The notes under the pieces are model-generated. The model ran no database searches. It saw only the letters and a list, made by a program, of their open reading frames with translations, and was not told the DNA's origin. From NCBI GenBank assembly GCA_045119215.1, contig JBGVDD010000055.1:60480-124479 (forward strand): 64,000 nucleotides of DNA. Direction: 5' to 3'. A program made the translations under genes and the position numbers. Positions within the stretch are counted from its first letter, which is position 1. Each line of letters begins with the position of its first letter. This document shows positions 52,206 through 60,690 of the stretch, piece by piece. The DNA is from RUG11237 sp045119215. Lineage in GTDB: Bacteria; Bacillota; Clostridia; Lachnospirales; Lachnospiraceae.

Positions 52206-53642
52206 TTACTTTTTCCAGGTAGATGGCGTAAACAGAATCAATACGGGAAACAGTTCCAATCGTCCTGCTAACATATCCAGAATACAAACACATTTGGTAA
52301 GAATATTAAATTTTCCAAAGTTCTGGGTGGGACCTACCGCCTCCAATCCCGGACCTGTATTGTTGATCATTGCAGCTATTGCCGTAAAATTCGTAGTAAA
52401 ATCATAATTTTCCATACTGATAATCAGCATGGAGCAAAAAAACAAAACTATATATGCCACCATAAACACATTAACAGCCCGAACTACTTCATGATTCAGA
52501 ATCCGGCCATCAATTTTTATTTTCTTAACACTTCTTGAATGAACACTAGTCTCTAATTCTTTTTTTAATGTTTTTAACAGTACAGTAATTCGGAATACTT
52601 TAATTCCACCACCGGTACTTCCAGCACAGGCTCCAATCATCATTACTGTAACAAGAACTGTTTTCGAAAAACCATGCCAAACATTATAGTCCGCCGTAGA
52701 AAATCCGGTACTACTCATAATAGATGCCACCTGAAATGCTGCATGCCTAAGAGCCACAAAAAAGTCACCATACATATCCTTAATATTGATGGTAATCGCT
52801 AAAATAGCTGCAAACAATATCCCAAGATAAGCCTTTAACTCTGTGGATTTAAATACATCCCAAAACTTTTTACATATCATCATGTAATATACACTAAAAT
52901 TCACACCAAACAGAATCATGAAAATGGTAACAATATTCTGTATTCCAGGAGAGTAACTGGTGATACTATCATTTTTAATTCCAAAACCTCCTGTTCCTGC
53001 TGTAGAAAAAGCTGTATTTACCGCATCAAATACCGGCATCTTCCACAGAATCAGCAAAACCATTTCAATCACTGTCAATGTGATATACATGCCATATAAT
53101 AAAAGTGCTGTCTGCTTCATCTTTGGCACAAGCTTACTTACCGATGGTCCCGTACTCTCTGCTCTCATAAGATGAATATTGCTTCCACCGGACAGTGGAA
53201 GCACTGCCATAATAAACACCAATACACCCATGCCACCTATCCAATGGGTAAAACTTCTCCATAACAGTACACTTTTTTCCAAACATTCTACATCAGATAA
53301 AATGGTAGCACCTGTGGTAGTAAAGCCGGAAACACTTTCAAATAAAGCATCGATTACACTTGGAATACTACCTGTAAGTAAAAAGGGAATTGCTCCAAAG
53401 ACACTTAAAACCAACCAACTGACACTGACTGTTACAAAACCTTCCCTTGCATACATGGTAGTCCGCTTTGGTTTCTTCACTACCAACAATCCTCCACCTA
53501 GCAATCCCAATCCTATGGATATCAAAAAAGGAAAAAATGATTTTTCTCCACACACCAAAGCAACCAGCGCCGGAAACAACATAAACACAGACTCAAACAC
53601 AATGAGCCAGCCTATAATATAGCGAATCATTTTATAATTCAT
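52206..53642 (-). CDS. trkH: TrkH-type potassium uptake channel
   Basis: A 478-residue membrane protein of the Trk/Ktr family, with the four repeated pore loops typical of the fold: SVSGFTTTGATIL, TAFSTAGTGGFG, IMSSTGFSTADYN and MINNTGPG. The glycines of the pseudo-selectivity filter are in these loops. It forms the K+ pathway with TrkA, which is encoded immediately upstream. Confidence 0.93.
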   Translation of the reverse strand: MNYKMIRYIIGWLIVFESVFMLFPALVALVCGEKSFFPFLISIGLGLLGGGLLVVKKPKRTTMYAREGFVTVSVSWLVLSVFGAIPFLLTGSIPSVIDALFESVSGFTTTGATILSDVECLEKSVLLWRSFTHWIGGMGVLVFIMAVLPLSGGSNIHLMRAESTGPSVSKLVPKMKQTALLLYGMYITLTVIEMVLLILWKMPVFDAVNTAFSTAGTGGFGIKNDSITSYSPGIQNIVTIFMILFGVNFSVYYMMICKKFWDVFKSTELKAYLGILFAAILAITINIKDMYGDFFVALRHAAFQVASIMSSTGFSTADYNVWHGFSKTVLVTVMMIGACAGSTGGGIKVFRITVLLKTLKKELETSVHSRSVKKIKIDGRILNHEVVRAVNVFMVAYIVLFFCSMLIISMENYDFTTNFTAIAAMINNTGPGLEAVGPTQNFGKFNILTKCVCILDMLAGRLELFPVLILFTPSTWKK

Positions 53643-53650
53643 ACTGTCCC

Positions 53651-55009
53651 CTACTTTCTCACAATGTCATCAATAGAATTCAAGCCAGTCCGTGTAGTCA
53701 CAATAATCACAGAATCCCCCAGCTTAATTTCATCACTACCTCTTGGAATGATTACCTTGCCATTCCTATAGATACATGCCACCTGGATATTTTCTTTGAT
53801 TTTAAGTTTTTCCAATGAAACACCTACCACCTCCGAATGTTTTCGTATAATAAATTCCAAGGCCTCAGCTTTATTCTCGATAATACGGTACAAGGTTTCC
53901 ACATTACTTCCCATAGAATTTTTCATTGCACGCACAAAGCGGATGATATACTCTGCTGTTATGTTTTTGGGATAAATGATGGTATCTAAATCCAAATCGC
54001 CAATCACATCATGAAAACCGATTCGGTTAATCTTGGTAACCACCTTTGCATGATTGCCCTTTCTTGCCAACATAGACAGCAAAATATTTTCTTCATCCAG
54101 GTTGGTCAATGCCACAAAGGAGGTAACATTATGAATTCCCTCTTCCAAAAGCATTCCTTCATCCGATGCATCACCGCAGACTACTTCTGCCTTTGGCAGC
54201 TCTGAACACAAGAATTCACACCGCTCCATATTTTTATCAATCATTTTTACTTTAATACCTAACTTTAGCAGCTCTTTTGCTAAATAATAGGCAATATCAC
54301 CGCCGCCTACTATCATAGTATCCTTTACCTGATTGATTGCCACATCTATTTTTTTAAAAAAAGCACTGGCGTTTACCGGCTCTGCAATAATAGCTACCAC
54401 ATCTTTTTCTTTTAATATAAAATCCCCTCGTGGGATAAAAACATCCTCTCCACGTTCCACTGCGCAAATCAACACATCACAGTGAAGTCTGTGGGAGATT
54501 TCCATAACTCTCATTTCATTTAACACACTGTCTGCAGATATTTTGAATTTTAATAATTCAATCCTTCCCTTTGCGAAACGATCTATCTTAATGGCCGAAG
54601 GAAAACTTAGGATTCTGGCAATCTCTCTTGCTGCTGTACGTTCTGGATTAATTACCATAGCCAGCCCTAGTTCTTCCTTAATATAACGCATTTCAGCGCT
54701 ATAATCCGGATTTCGCACCCTGGCAATGGTCTGACAATTACCTGCCTTTTTTGCTAAAAGACAGCATAACAAATTCAATTCATCCGAACCTGTTACTGCG
54801 ATAAATAAATCGGCATTTTGAATCCCTGCCTCCTGCTGCACATCTAATCTGGCACAGTTTCCCACAAGCCCCATAGCATCATGCATATTAGCCATTTCAT
54901 CTACTATTTTACTGCGCCTGTCAATCACCGTAACGTCATTTCCCTCTTTTGTCAGTTGCTCCGTCAAAGTCTGGCCTACCTTACCCAGACCTGCAATAAT
55001 GATCTTCAT
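53651..55009 (-). CDS. trkA: TrkA potassium uptake regulator
   Basis: A 452-residue cytoplasmic regulator with two RCK units. The first Rossmann fold starts MKIIIAGLGKVGQTLTEQL and the second at KDTMIVGGGDIAYYLAKELL, each followed by a TrkA-C domain ending in G-D-x-V/I motifs. It gates TrkH in response to nucleotides. The start is ATG 55009 behind GGAGGTTAGG; the TTG five codons upstream falls inside that site. It lies 8 bp from trkH. Confidence 0.93.
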   Translation of the reverse strand: MKIIIAGLGKVGQTLTEQLTKEGNDVTVIDRRSKIVDEMANMHDAMGLVGNCARLDVQQEAGIQNADLFIAVTGSDELNLLCCLLAKKAGNCQTIARVRNPDYSAEMRYIKEELGLAMVINPERTAAREIARILSFPSAIKIDRFAKGRIELLKFKISADSVLNEMRVMEISHRLHCDVLICAVERGEDVFIPRGDFILKEKDVVAIIAEPVNASAFFKKIDVAINQVKDTMIVGGGDIAYYLAKELLKLGIKVKMIDKNMERCEFLCSELPKAEVVCGDASDEGMLLEEGIHNVTSFVALTNLDEENILLSMLARKGNHAKVVTKINRIGFHDVIGDLDLDTIIYPKNITAEYIIRFVRAMKNSMGSNVETLYRIIENKAEALEFIIRKHSEVVGVSLEKLKIKENIQVACIYRNGKVIIPRGSDEIKLGDSVIIVTTRTGLNSIDDIVRK

Positions 55010-55027
55010 CCTAACCTCCAACACCCT

Positions 55028-55399
55028 TTAGAATTTTCCCGGATAATCAGATCCGGTCTCTTCCCGCATTTTATTCAAATATTTTGCAGGCTCTTTTTCC
55101 ATTTTTAACATAGTATCAAAACCTAGTAAAATCATCTTGTGCTGATTGCAACGCATATCCGTCTTCCCCTGATCCATCTCCATCTTAAAGTGATCCATCT
55201 GCCAGACAATAATGTCGATAACCGTACAGCCATCGATACTGTACTCACCGGAAAACTTCTCATGGTCTAAAAAATACATAAATTCCCTATAAATTCCTTC
55301 TGACTGCTGTAATCTCTCCCAAAAATCTGCCAAGAATTCTTCTGTTTCTCCCGCATAATGGCATAATGTCCGTGCCCATAAATATGCTCGTTTACTCAT
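55028..55399 (-). CDS. Conserved hypothetical protein (123 aa)
   Basis: A soluble, mostly helical, acidic protein (AGETEEFLADFWERLQQSEGIYREF, then IDIIVWQMDHFKMEMDQ). No catalytic motif and no recognised family. It immediately precedes trkA on the same strand with 18 nt between them, so it is probably the first gene of the trk operon. Confidence 0.65.
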   Translation of the reverse strand: MSKRAYLWARTLCHYAGETEEFLADFWERLQQSEGIYREFMYFLDHEKFSGEYSIDGCTVIDIIVWQMDHFKMEMDQGKTDMRCNQHKMILLGFDTMLKMEKEPAKYLNKMREETGSDYPGKF

Positions 55400-55543
55400 A
55401 TGCTTCCTCCTAAAAGTGCAAAATTTCTATTCTAACTGTCTAAACTACACTGGTTATCTCTACACTATAGCACTACCTTAACCTTTTTGGCAAGCAACAG
55501 TAACACATCTTACACCATATCTTGTTTTTTTTTGAAAAAGTAT

Positions 55544-55572
55544 TCGACAATCTCTACATTGTGTATTATAAT
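55544..55572 (+). promoter_or_regulatory. Promoter of the DAHP synthase gene
   Basis: TCGACA (55544-55549), 17 bp, TATAAT (55567-55572), with a short leader and GAGGAG before the ATG. No attenuator or T-box is evident. Confidence 0.75.
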
Positions 55573-55621
55573 GTAGTTGTTTTGTAAAAAAGAATAAATT
55601 TATCATAAGAGGAGAATGAAA

Positions 55622-56650
55622 ATGAGCTTTGAATTCATAAAAGAATTGCCAACTCCTGCCGAGATACGTCAGGAATTTGCTTTAAGTGAAAAAATGACCG
55701 CTTTGAAAGAAGAAAGAGATGCGGAAATACAGAAGGTTATCACTGGAGAATCTGATAAGTTTTTAGTCATTATTGGTCCATGTTCTGCTGACCATGAAGA
55801 CTCTGTTTGTGATTATGTCAACCGTCTGGCTAAGGTTCAGGAAAAAGTTAAGGATAAAGTAATCATCATTCCTAGAATCTATACAAATAAGCCACGTACT
55901 ACCGGTGAAGGATATAAAGGAATCGTGCATCAGCCAGACCCTGAAAAAGATACAGACCTTTTAGGCGGATTGATTGCAATGCGTAAGATGCATATCCGTG
56001 CTATAGAAGAATCCGGTCTCACCTGTGCTGACGAAATGCTTTACCCGGAAAATTATCGTTACTTATCAGATATCCTTTCTTATGTAGCAATCGGTGCACG
56101 TTCCGTAGAAGATCAGCAGCATCGTTTGACTGTAAGTGGTATGGATGTACCAGCAGGTATGAAAAATCCTACCGGTGGAGACCTTTCCGTTATGATGAAC
56201 TCTGTGGTAGCTGCTCAAGCTTCTCATCAGTTTATCTACCGTGGATGGGATGTAAAAACATCTGGAAATCCATTAGCTCACACAATCCTTCGCGGTGCTG
56301 TGGACAGACATGGTTGCTGCCATCCAAACTACCACTACGAAGATTTAATTCAGGTAGTAGAAATGTATGAAAAACGTGATTTAAAGAATCCTGCATGTAT
56401 TGTGGATGCTAACCATTCTAATTCAAACAAAAAGTTCTTTGAACAGATTCGTATTACCAAAGAAGTACTTCACAGCCGTAAGCATGACTCTGCTGTAGAA
56501 AAACTTGTAAAAGGTATGATGATTGAAAGCTATATTGAAGAAGGAAATCAGAAGGTTTGTGAACATGTATATGGAAAATCCATTACTGACCCATGTCTTG
56601 GATGGGAAGATTCAGAACACTTAATCTACACCATCGCAGATTTAGTATAA
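55622..56650 (+). CDS. aroF: 3-deoxy-7-phosphoheptulonate (DAHP) synthase, class I
   Basis: A 342-residue AroF/G/H-type enzyme making DAHP from PEP and erythrose 4-phosphate, the first shikimate step. It has VIIGPCSADHEDSV, IPRIYTNKPRTTGEGYKG, GARSVEDQQHR, MKNPTGGDL and the late VDANHSNSNKKF and GWEDSEHLI. The paralogue letter (F, G or H) cannot be assigned. The ATG at 55622 is preferred, 8 nt after GAGGAG; the ATG at 55616 is almost adjacent to that site. Confidence 0.9.
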   Translation: MSFEFIKELPTPAEIRQEFALSEKMTALKEERDAEIQKVITGESDKFLVIIGPCSADHEDSVCDYVNRLAKVQEKVKDKVIIIPRIYTNKPRTTGEGYKGIVHQPDPEKDTDLLGGLIAMRKMHIRAIEESGLTCADEMLYPENYRYLSDILSYVAIGARSVEDQQHRLTVSGMDVPAGMKNPTGGDLSVMMNSVVAAQASHQFIYRGWDVKTSGNPLAHTILRGAVDRHGCCHPNYHYEDLIQVVEMYEKRDLKNPACIVDANHSNSNKKFFEQIRITKEVLHSRKHDSAVEKLVKGMMIESYIEEGNQKVCEHVYGKSITDPCLGWEDSEHLIYTIADLV

Positions 56651-56663
56651 TTATTTATCCTAC

Positions 56664-56797
56664 GTAACAGTTCAGCCATAGGCTAAACTGTTACGAAATC
56701 GGGCAATGCTTACGCATGCAAAATTGCCCGATTTTTGTTAAATGCACATTTTTGCACGGTCAGCGCAGTAAATGCGCAGACCTGCCTGAACTGTTAC
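56664..56797. mobile_element. 134-bp MITE (copy A) with 8-bp target duplication
   Basis: Terminal inverted repeats GTAACAGTTCAG (56664-56675) and CTGAACTGTTAC (56786-56797). TATCCTAC is exactly duplicated at 56656-56663 and 56798-56805. The left 31 bp (56664-56694) form a palindrome. An internal hairpin ATCGGGCAAT/ATTGCCCGAT has a loop beginning GCTTACGCAT. No ORF is present. It sits between the DAHP synthase gene and its terminator. Confidence 0.9.
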
Positions 56798-56806
56798 TAT
56801 CCTACA

Positions 56807-56841
56807 AAAAAACATCTTAGGTATTTCCTAAGATGTTTTTT
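56807..56841. terminator. Bidirectional terminator after the DAHP synthase gene
   Basis: AAAAAACATCTTAGG (56807-56821) pairs with CCTAAGATGTTTTTT (56827-56841), with T-runs on both strands. It serves the DAHP synthase gene and, reading leftward, the xerD-like gene. Confidence 0.8.
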
Positions 56842-56878
56842 CATATCATCATAACGCTCAAGTATACATTCCTTCTAA

Positions 56879-57667
56879 TTACAATATGGATAAATATTTT
56901 GAACTTTCCTGGTTTACCAGATAAGAATGATGAATTAAATCCGGTGTCAGCTCCACCTTCAAATGTAGCTTGTTCTCATAACTTTTTAACATTTTCCATA
57001 TACCCTGTCGGGTTAATTTTCCACCGTTTTGATTAGAAAAAAGATACTCACTTACTTCCTTTTCTTTTTCTAATTGAGCTTTTTGGTATGCTCTAACATA
57101 TTCCTGCAATGCCTGGATAGTCTCGTTACTGATAGGAAGAATTTTTTCTTTTACATCTCTGCACACAATATAACCCACAGTAAAATTCACATCCTCCGCT
57201 TTCAATCCACTCAGTTCGCTCACCCGAATTCCGGTATCATACATCAATCTTAAAATTGCTTCATCCCTCATTGCCTTCAGTTGCTCTGAATGAATTTGTT
57301 CAAACAACCAATCCATTTCCTGTTTTCTTAAATAATGACCTTGTTTGCGCTCTACTTTAGGTGCCTTTAACTGTTCCGAGACATCTATACTTATACTACC
57401 AGTTTGAATTAAGTACTGATAAAAAGCTTTGATGGATGCTATATTGCGGCTAATGGTGGCTGGTGCCAAGCTTTGTTTCTCCAAGTGTAATATATAAGAA
57501 TTCAAATTTGTCATGGTAACCATATCCGGTTTTTCAATATTTTGTTCCCGAAAAAAATTTTTTAACTTAATCAAATCTCTTTCATAAGACAAAATTGTAT
57601 TTTCCGCTGTATTCTTTTCCTGTTTCATATATGCCATAAACTGTTGTATTCGTATATCAAAATCCAT
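56879..57667 (-). CDS. xerD: Truncated XerD-type tyrosine recombinase
   Basis: 262 residues. The N-terminal SAM-like domain (IQQFMAYMKQEKNTAENTILSYERDL) and most of the catalytic domain are present, with the first Arg in MYDTGIRVSELSGL and the Lys region VKEKILPIS. The expected HxLRHSF box is replaced by LTPDLIHHSYLVNQESSKYL and the frame stops. The second catalytic Arg, the last His/Trp and the Tyr nucleophile are missing, about 40 residues short. The order nudF, spoIIM, xerD matches Bacillus-type synteny. Strand exchange should be lost. Confidence 0.75.
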   Translation of the reverse strand: MDFDIRIQQFMAYMKQEKNTAENTILSYERDLIKLKNFFREQNIEKPDMVTMTNLNSYILHLEKQSLAPATISRNIASIKAFYQYLIQTGSISIDVSEQLKAPKVERKQGHYLRKQEMDWLFEQIHSEQLKAMRDEAILRLMYDTGIRVSELSGLKAEDVNFTVGYIVCRDVKEKILPISNETIQALQEYVRAYQKAQLEKEKEVSEYLFSNQNGGKLTRQGIWKMLKSYENKLHLKVELTPDLIHHSYLVNQESSKYLSIL

Positions 57668-57759
57668 ATTTTTATCCTGCTCTCATTCTTCTGTTATAAC
57701 TGTTCAAAACTACTCAATAATTACCTTATGTTTTACTGTGCCCTCAAATTATACTAGTT

Positions 57760-58398
57760 CTACCCACAAAAAGCAACATACACTATCCTTAGAATCCAAG
57801 GAAAATAATAACATTCTATCAACATTCCAAGAAAAAAAAGTAGATATATAAGAACATATCCACCTATTTTTTTTATGACTGTCCCCTCCCTATGTTCTCC
57901 CATTACAGAACAAATGTATCTTTTCAATATCATTCCTCCACCCAGGATATAACATATCATATAAGGGAATATCATAAGCATCCCCAGAAACAATCCATTA
58001 TTCCCAAAAACCAGAAATAGCTCGCTGGCAAACACTCCAAACAAAACTCCGCAAAGTACTATCACCCCCCAGGAAAATCCTTTCGGATGCTTCATAACTC
58101 CAATAAAGACTAAACCCAAATAAAGCAAACTACGTTTCTTCCATATATAGTAGAATAATCCCCCGGATTGTTCTTTTATAAATATGAGAAGGCTCTCCTC
58201 TTTCAAATACCAAAAGCCTTCCACATATCTCCTTCCCCCAAAAATCATAATACAAAATCCCAATAAAAAAAATATAAAAAAAAGGAAGGACATAAAATTT
58301 ACAGTAGAAACATTGTACTTCATGTCCAAAATTTTATTTCGAAGTATCTCTTTTTTTAAATATTTTCCTGGTTGTCTGGTACACTTTCTGCGAAACAT
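57760..58398 (-). CDS. spoIIM: SpoIIM-like stage II sporulation membrane protein
   Basis: A 212-residue integral membrane protein with about five hydrophobic helices, as in SpoIIM, the engulfment protein. The identification relies on size, helix layout (FFIFFLLGFCIMIFG, then SELFLVFGNNGLFLGMLMIFPYMICYILGGGM) and its place between a xerD-like gene and nudF; sequence similarity is moderate. The ATG at 58398 behind GGGAGGAG is preferred to the upstream ATG. Confidence 0.65.
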   Translation of the reverse strand: MFRRKCTRQPGKYLKKEILRNKILDMKYNVSTVNFMSFLFFIFFLLGFCIMIFGGRRYVEGFWYLKEESLLIFIKEQSGGLFYYIWKKRSLLYLGLVFIGVMKHPKGFSWGVIVLCGVLFGVFASELFLVFGNNGLFLGMLMIFPYMICYILGGGMILKRYICSVMGEHREGTVIKKIGGYVLIYLLFFLGMLIECYYFPWILRIVYVAFCG

Positions 58399-58487
58399 GA
58401 TTCTCCTCCCTTTCCCCGGCATCTACCCTAACATCAACCTTCTCTCCATTCTATGCCTAAAGGAGGGATATATGCTAAATCATTTTC

Positions 58488-58518
58488 GTAACAGTTCAGC
58501 CATAGGCTAAACTGTTAC
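58488..58518. mobile_element. 31-bp solo palindrome with 8-bp target duplication
   Basis: Identical over all 31 bp to the left palindrome of the MITE at 56664. It is flanked by TCATTTTC at 58480-58487 and again at 58519-58526, a perfect 8-bp target duplication. Confidence 0.85.
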
Positions 58519-58524
58519 TCATTT

Positions 58525-59073
58525 TCACTTATTTTCTGTCATTAAGCTTAATTTATATGCTATAATTGCTGACACCGTTTTAGAATCCTGAATTTCTTTT
58601 GCAAATACCTTTTCACATAACTCATCGATGGTATAAGCCTCCACATTGATATACTCCCCTTCGTCTAAATGTTGTTTTGATGGTTTCAAATCCCTAGCTA
58701 CATATACATCAATTAATTCATCACAAAATGCTACCGTGGTACGCAAAGTAAGCAGATGAGTCAGATTGTCCGATTTATAGCCTGTTTCCTCTTCCAGTTC
58801 TCTAGCGGCACAGAGCAAAGTTGGTTCCTCCTCATAATCTCGTCCCCCTGCCGGTATTTCTAACGTATAGCGGTCTAAGGCATTTCGATACTGTCTTACC
58901 ATCAGAAGCTTTCCGTCATCCCTTACTGCTACTACAGCCGCTGCCCCCTTATGTTTGATAAAATCCCACTGAACCACCTTACCATCCGGAAGTTGAATAG
59001 AATCCTTATAAAAATCAATAATGCTCCCCTTCTGAATCAAGTCTCTGCTTATTCTCTTTATCTGTTCTGACAT
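58525..59073 (-). CDS. nudF: ADP-ribose pyrophosphatase (Nudix)
   Basis: A 182-residue Nudix hydrolase with the box GGRDYEEEPTLLCAARELEEETGY (consensus G-x5-E-x7-REUxEExGU). The N-terminal VVQWDFIKHKGAAAVVAVRDDG and the MVRQYRNALDRYTLEIPAGG lead-in place it with the ADP-ribose pyrophosphatase group. It hydrolyses ADP-ribose or related nucleotides. It lies immediately 5' of the spoIIM-like gene. The start follows AAAGGAGG. Confidence 0.88.
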   Translation of the reverse strand: MSEQIKRISRDLIQKGSIIDFYKDSIQLPDGKVVQWDFIKHKGAAAVVAVRDDGKLLMVRQYRNALDRYTLEIPAGGRDYEEEPTLLCAARELEEETGYKSDNLTHLLTLRTTVAFCDELIDVYVARDLKPSKQHLDEGEYINVEAYTIDELCEKVFAKEIQDSKTVSAIIAYKLSLMTENK

Positions 59074-59079
59074 AGTTTC

Positions 59080-59215
59080 CTCCTTTTGGAAATTCTTTTT
59101 CTATTAGTTCGACAGCATAATTATTTTCCTTAACCTGCTTTAGGGCATTTGCCACACATTCCTCCAGTTCCTTTTCCTTTCTCAAATTTAAACTGGTTCT
59201 GCGAACCCTGTTCAA
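59080..59215 (-). pseudogene. Remnant resembling the tail of a PD-(D/E)XK/AAA-ATPase protein
   Basis: A short minus-strand stretch reads KELEECVANALKQVKENNYAVELIEKEFPK, similar to the C-terminal ALxQIxxKxYAxxL segment of the AAA-ATPase/PD-(D/E)XK family common in gut Clostridia. It then runs into the nudF ribosome-binding site. No start or catalytic part is present. Low certainty. Confidence 0.4.
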
Positions 59216-59232
59216 CGTACCACTCAGTAACT

Positions 59233-60471
59233 TTAATCTCTCCGAAAAATATCTCTTGTGTATACTTTTTCCTTTACATCATCCAACACTTTATCATATC
59301 GATTTGCAATAATACTATCTGACTGTTTTTTAAACTCCTCCAGATTATTTACCACCTTACTGCCAAAAAAAGTAACTCCATCTTCCAGGGTCGGTTCGTA
59401 AATAATAACATTTGCACCCTTAGCCTTGATTCTTTTCATAACACCTTGAATAGAGCTTTGTCTAAAATTGTCTGAATTGGATTTCATGGTCAATCGGTAG
59501 ACTCCAACTGTTACATTCCTTTCCATAGTATCTTCCCAGGTATTGTCATCACTATAACTATAATAACCTGCCATATTTAAAACTCTGTCTGCTATAAAAT
59601 CTTTTCTCGTTCTATTGCTTTCTACAATGGCTTCAATGAGGTTTTCCGGTACGTCCTGGTAATTTGCTAATAACTGCTTAGTATCTTTTGGCAGACAATA
59701 TCCACCATAGCCAAAAGAAGGATTGTTGTAATGAGAACCAATACGTGGGTCCAAACAAACTCCGTCAATAATGTGCTGAGTGTTCAATCCTTTCATTTCT
59801 GCATAAGTATCCAATTCATTAAAGTAAGAAACACGCAGAGCCAAGTATGTATTTGCAAATAATTTTACTGCCTCTGCCTCTGTAAATCCCATATAAAGCA
59901 CATCGATATTTTCCTTAATTGCACCCTCTTTTAGCAATTCTGCAAAAGTATGGGCGGCTTTTACCAGCCTGTGATTATTTTCGTCTGTCCCCACGATAAT
60001 ACGGGATGGGTAAAGATTATCATACAGCGCCTTGCTTTCTCTTAAAAACTCCGGGCTAAAAATAATATTTTCTGTATTATATTTTGCCCTTACATGTTCT
60101 GTGTAACCAACAGGAATGGTGGACTTAATTACCATGATGGCATCAGGGTTAATATTAAGCACCAATTCAATCACTTTTTCCACTGCTGAAGTATCAAAAT
60201 ACTGGGTCTTGGAATCATAATTTGTAGGTGCGGCAATCACAACAAACTCTGCATCTTTATATGCCTCCTTAGCATCTAATGTGGCTACTAAGTCTAACTC
60301 TTTCTCTGCTAAATATTTTTCAATATACTCATCCTGAATGGGTGAAATTTTATTATTGATTTTTTCTACTTTCTCTTCAATGATGTCCACTGCCACAACT
60401 TCATGATGCTGCGCCAATAAAGTGGCAATGGACAATCCAACATAACCTGTTCCTGCTATTGCTATTTTCAT
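59233..60471 (-). CDS. ugd: UDP-glucose 6-dehydrogenase
   Basis: A 412-residue NAD-dependent enzyme making UDP-glucuronate. It has MKIAIAGTGYVGLSIATLLAQ, a central NTYLALRVSYFNEL and SFGYGGYCLPKDT, with the catalytic Cys in GYCLPKD. The C-terminal domain (VGVYRLTMKSNSDNFRQSS) closes it. A UDP-glucuronate 4-epimerase encoded about 2 kb away would use its product. Confidence 0.95.
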   Translation of the reverse strand: MKIAIAGTGYVGLSIATLLAQHHEVVAVDIIEEKVEKINNKISPIQDEYIEKYLAEKELDLVATLDAKEAYKDAEFVVIAAPTNYDSKTQYFDTSAVEKVIELVLNINPDAIMVIKSTIPVGYTEHVRAKYNTENIIFSPEFLRESKALYDNLYPSRIIVGTDENNHRLVKAAHTFAELLKEGAIKENIDVLYMGFTEAEAVKLFANTYLALRVSYFNELDTYAEMKGLNTQHIIDGVCLDPRIGSHYNNPSFGYGGYCLPKDTKQLLANYQDVPENLIEAIVESNRTRKDFIADRVLNMAGYYSYSDDNTWEDTMERNVTVGVYRLTMKSNSDNFRQSSIQGVMKRIKAKGANVIIYEPTLEDGVTFFGSKVVNNLEEFKKQSDSIIANRYDKVLDDVKEKVYTRDIFRRD

Positions 60472-60529
60472 ATTTTATCCTTTCTCTACAAAAACTCTAC
60501 AAATAAAACTTATTATTTTTTTATTAAAT

Positions 60530-60690
60530 CATCAATTCCCCCTGTTTCTTCTATTGCTTTTTTCTTCCATCCGTGTATAATGTTATGTATAAAAGCTTTC
60601 GCTTTTACAGAGGCTTGTCCTCATCCGGCATTTCGCCAATTATTTCAAACAACGATTACTATTTAACAAACAACAGAAAGGAGCTTGCCT
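60530..60690 (+). promoter_or_regulatory. Conserved upstream region of the Rpn-type nuclease gene
   Basis: About 120 bp before the ATG is nearly the same as the sequence before the second copy (63570-63749), including GTATAAT near 60575, the stretch ATAAAAGCTTTCGCTTTTAC and the GAAAGGAGC ribosome-binding site. The AAAGCTTTCGCTTTT block can form a small hairpin. Confidence 0.5.

Noticed and set aside
55400..55615. T-box or aromatic amino-acid attenuator before the DAHP synthase gene
   Set aside because: The leader after the promoter is only about 40 nt and no specifier hairpin or terminator is seen.
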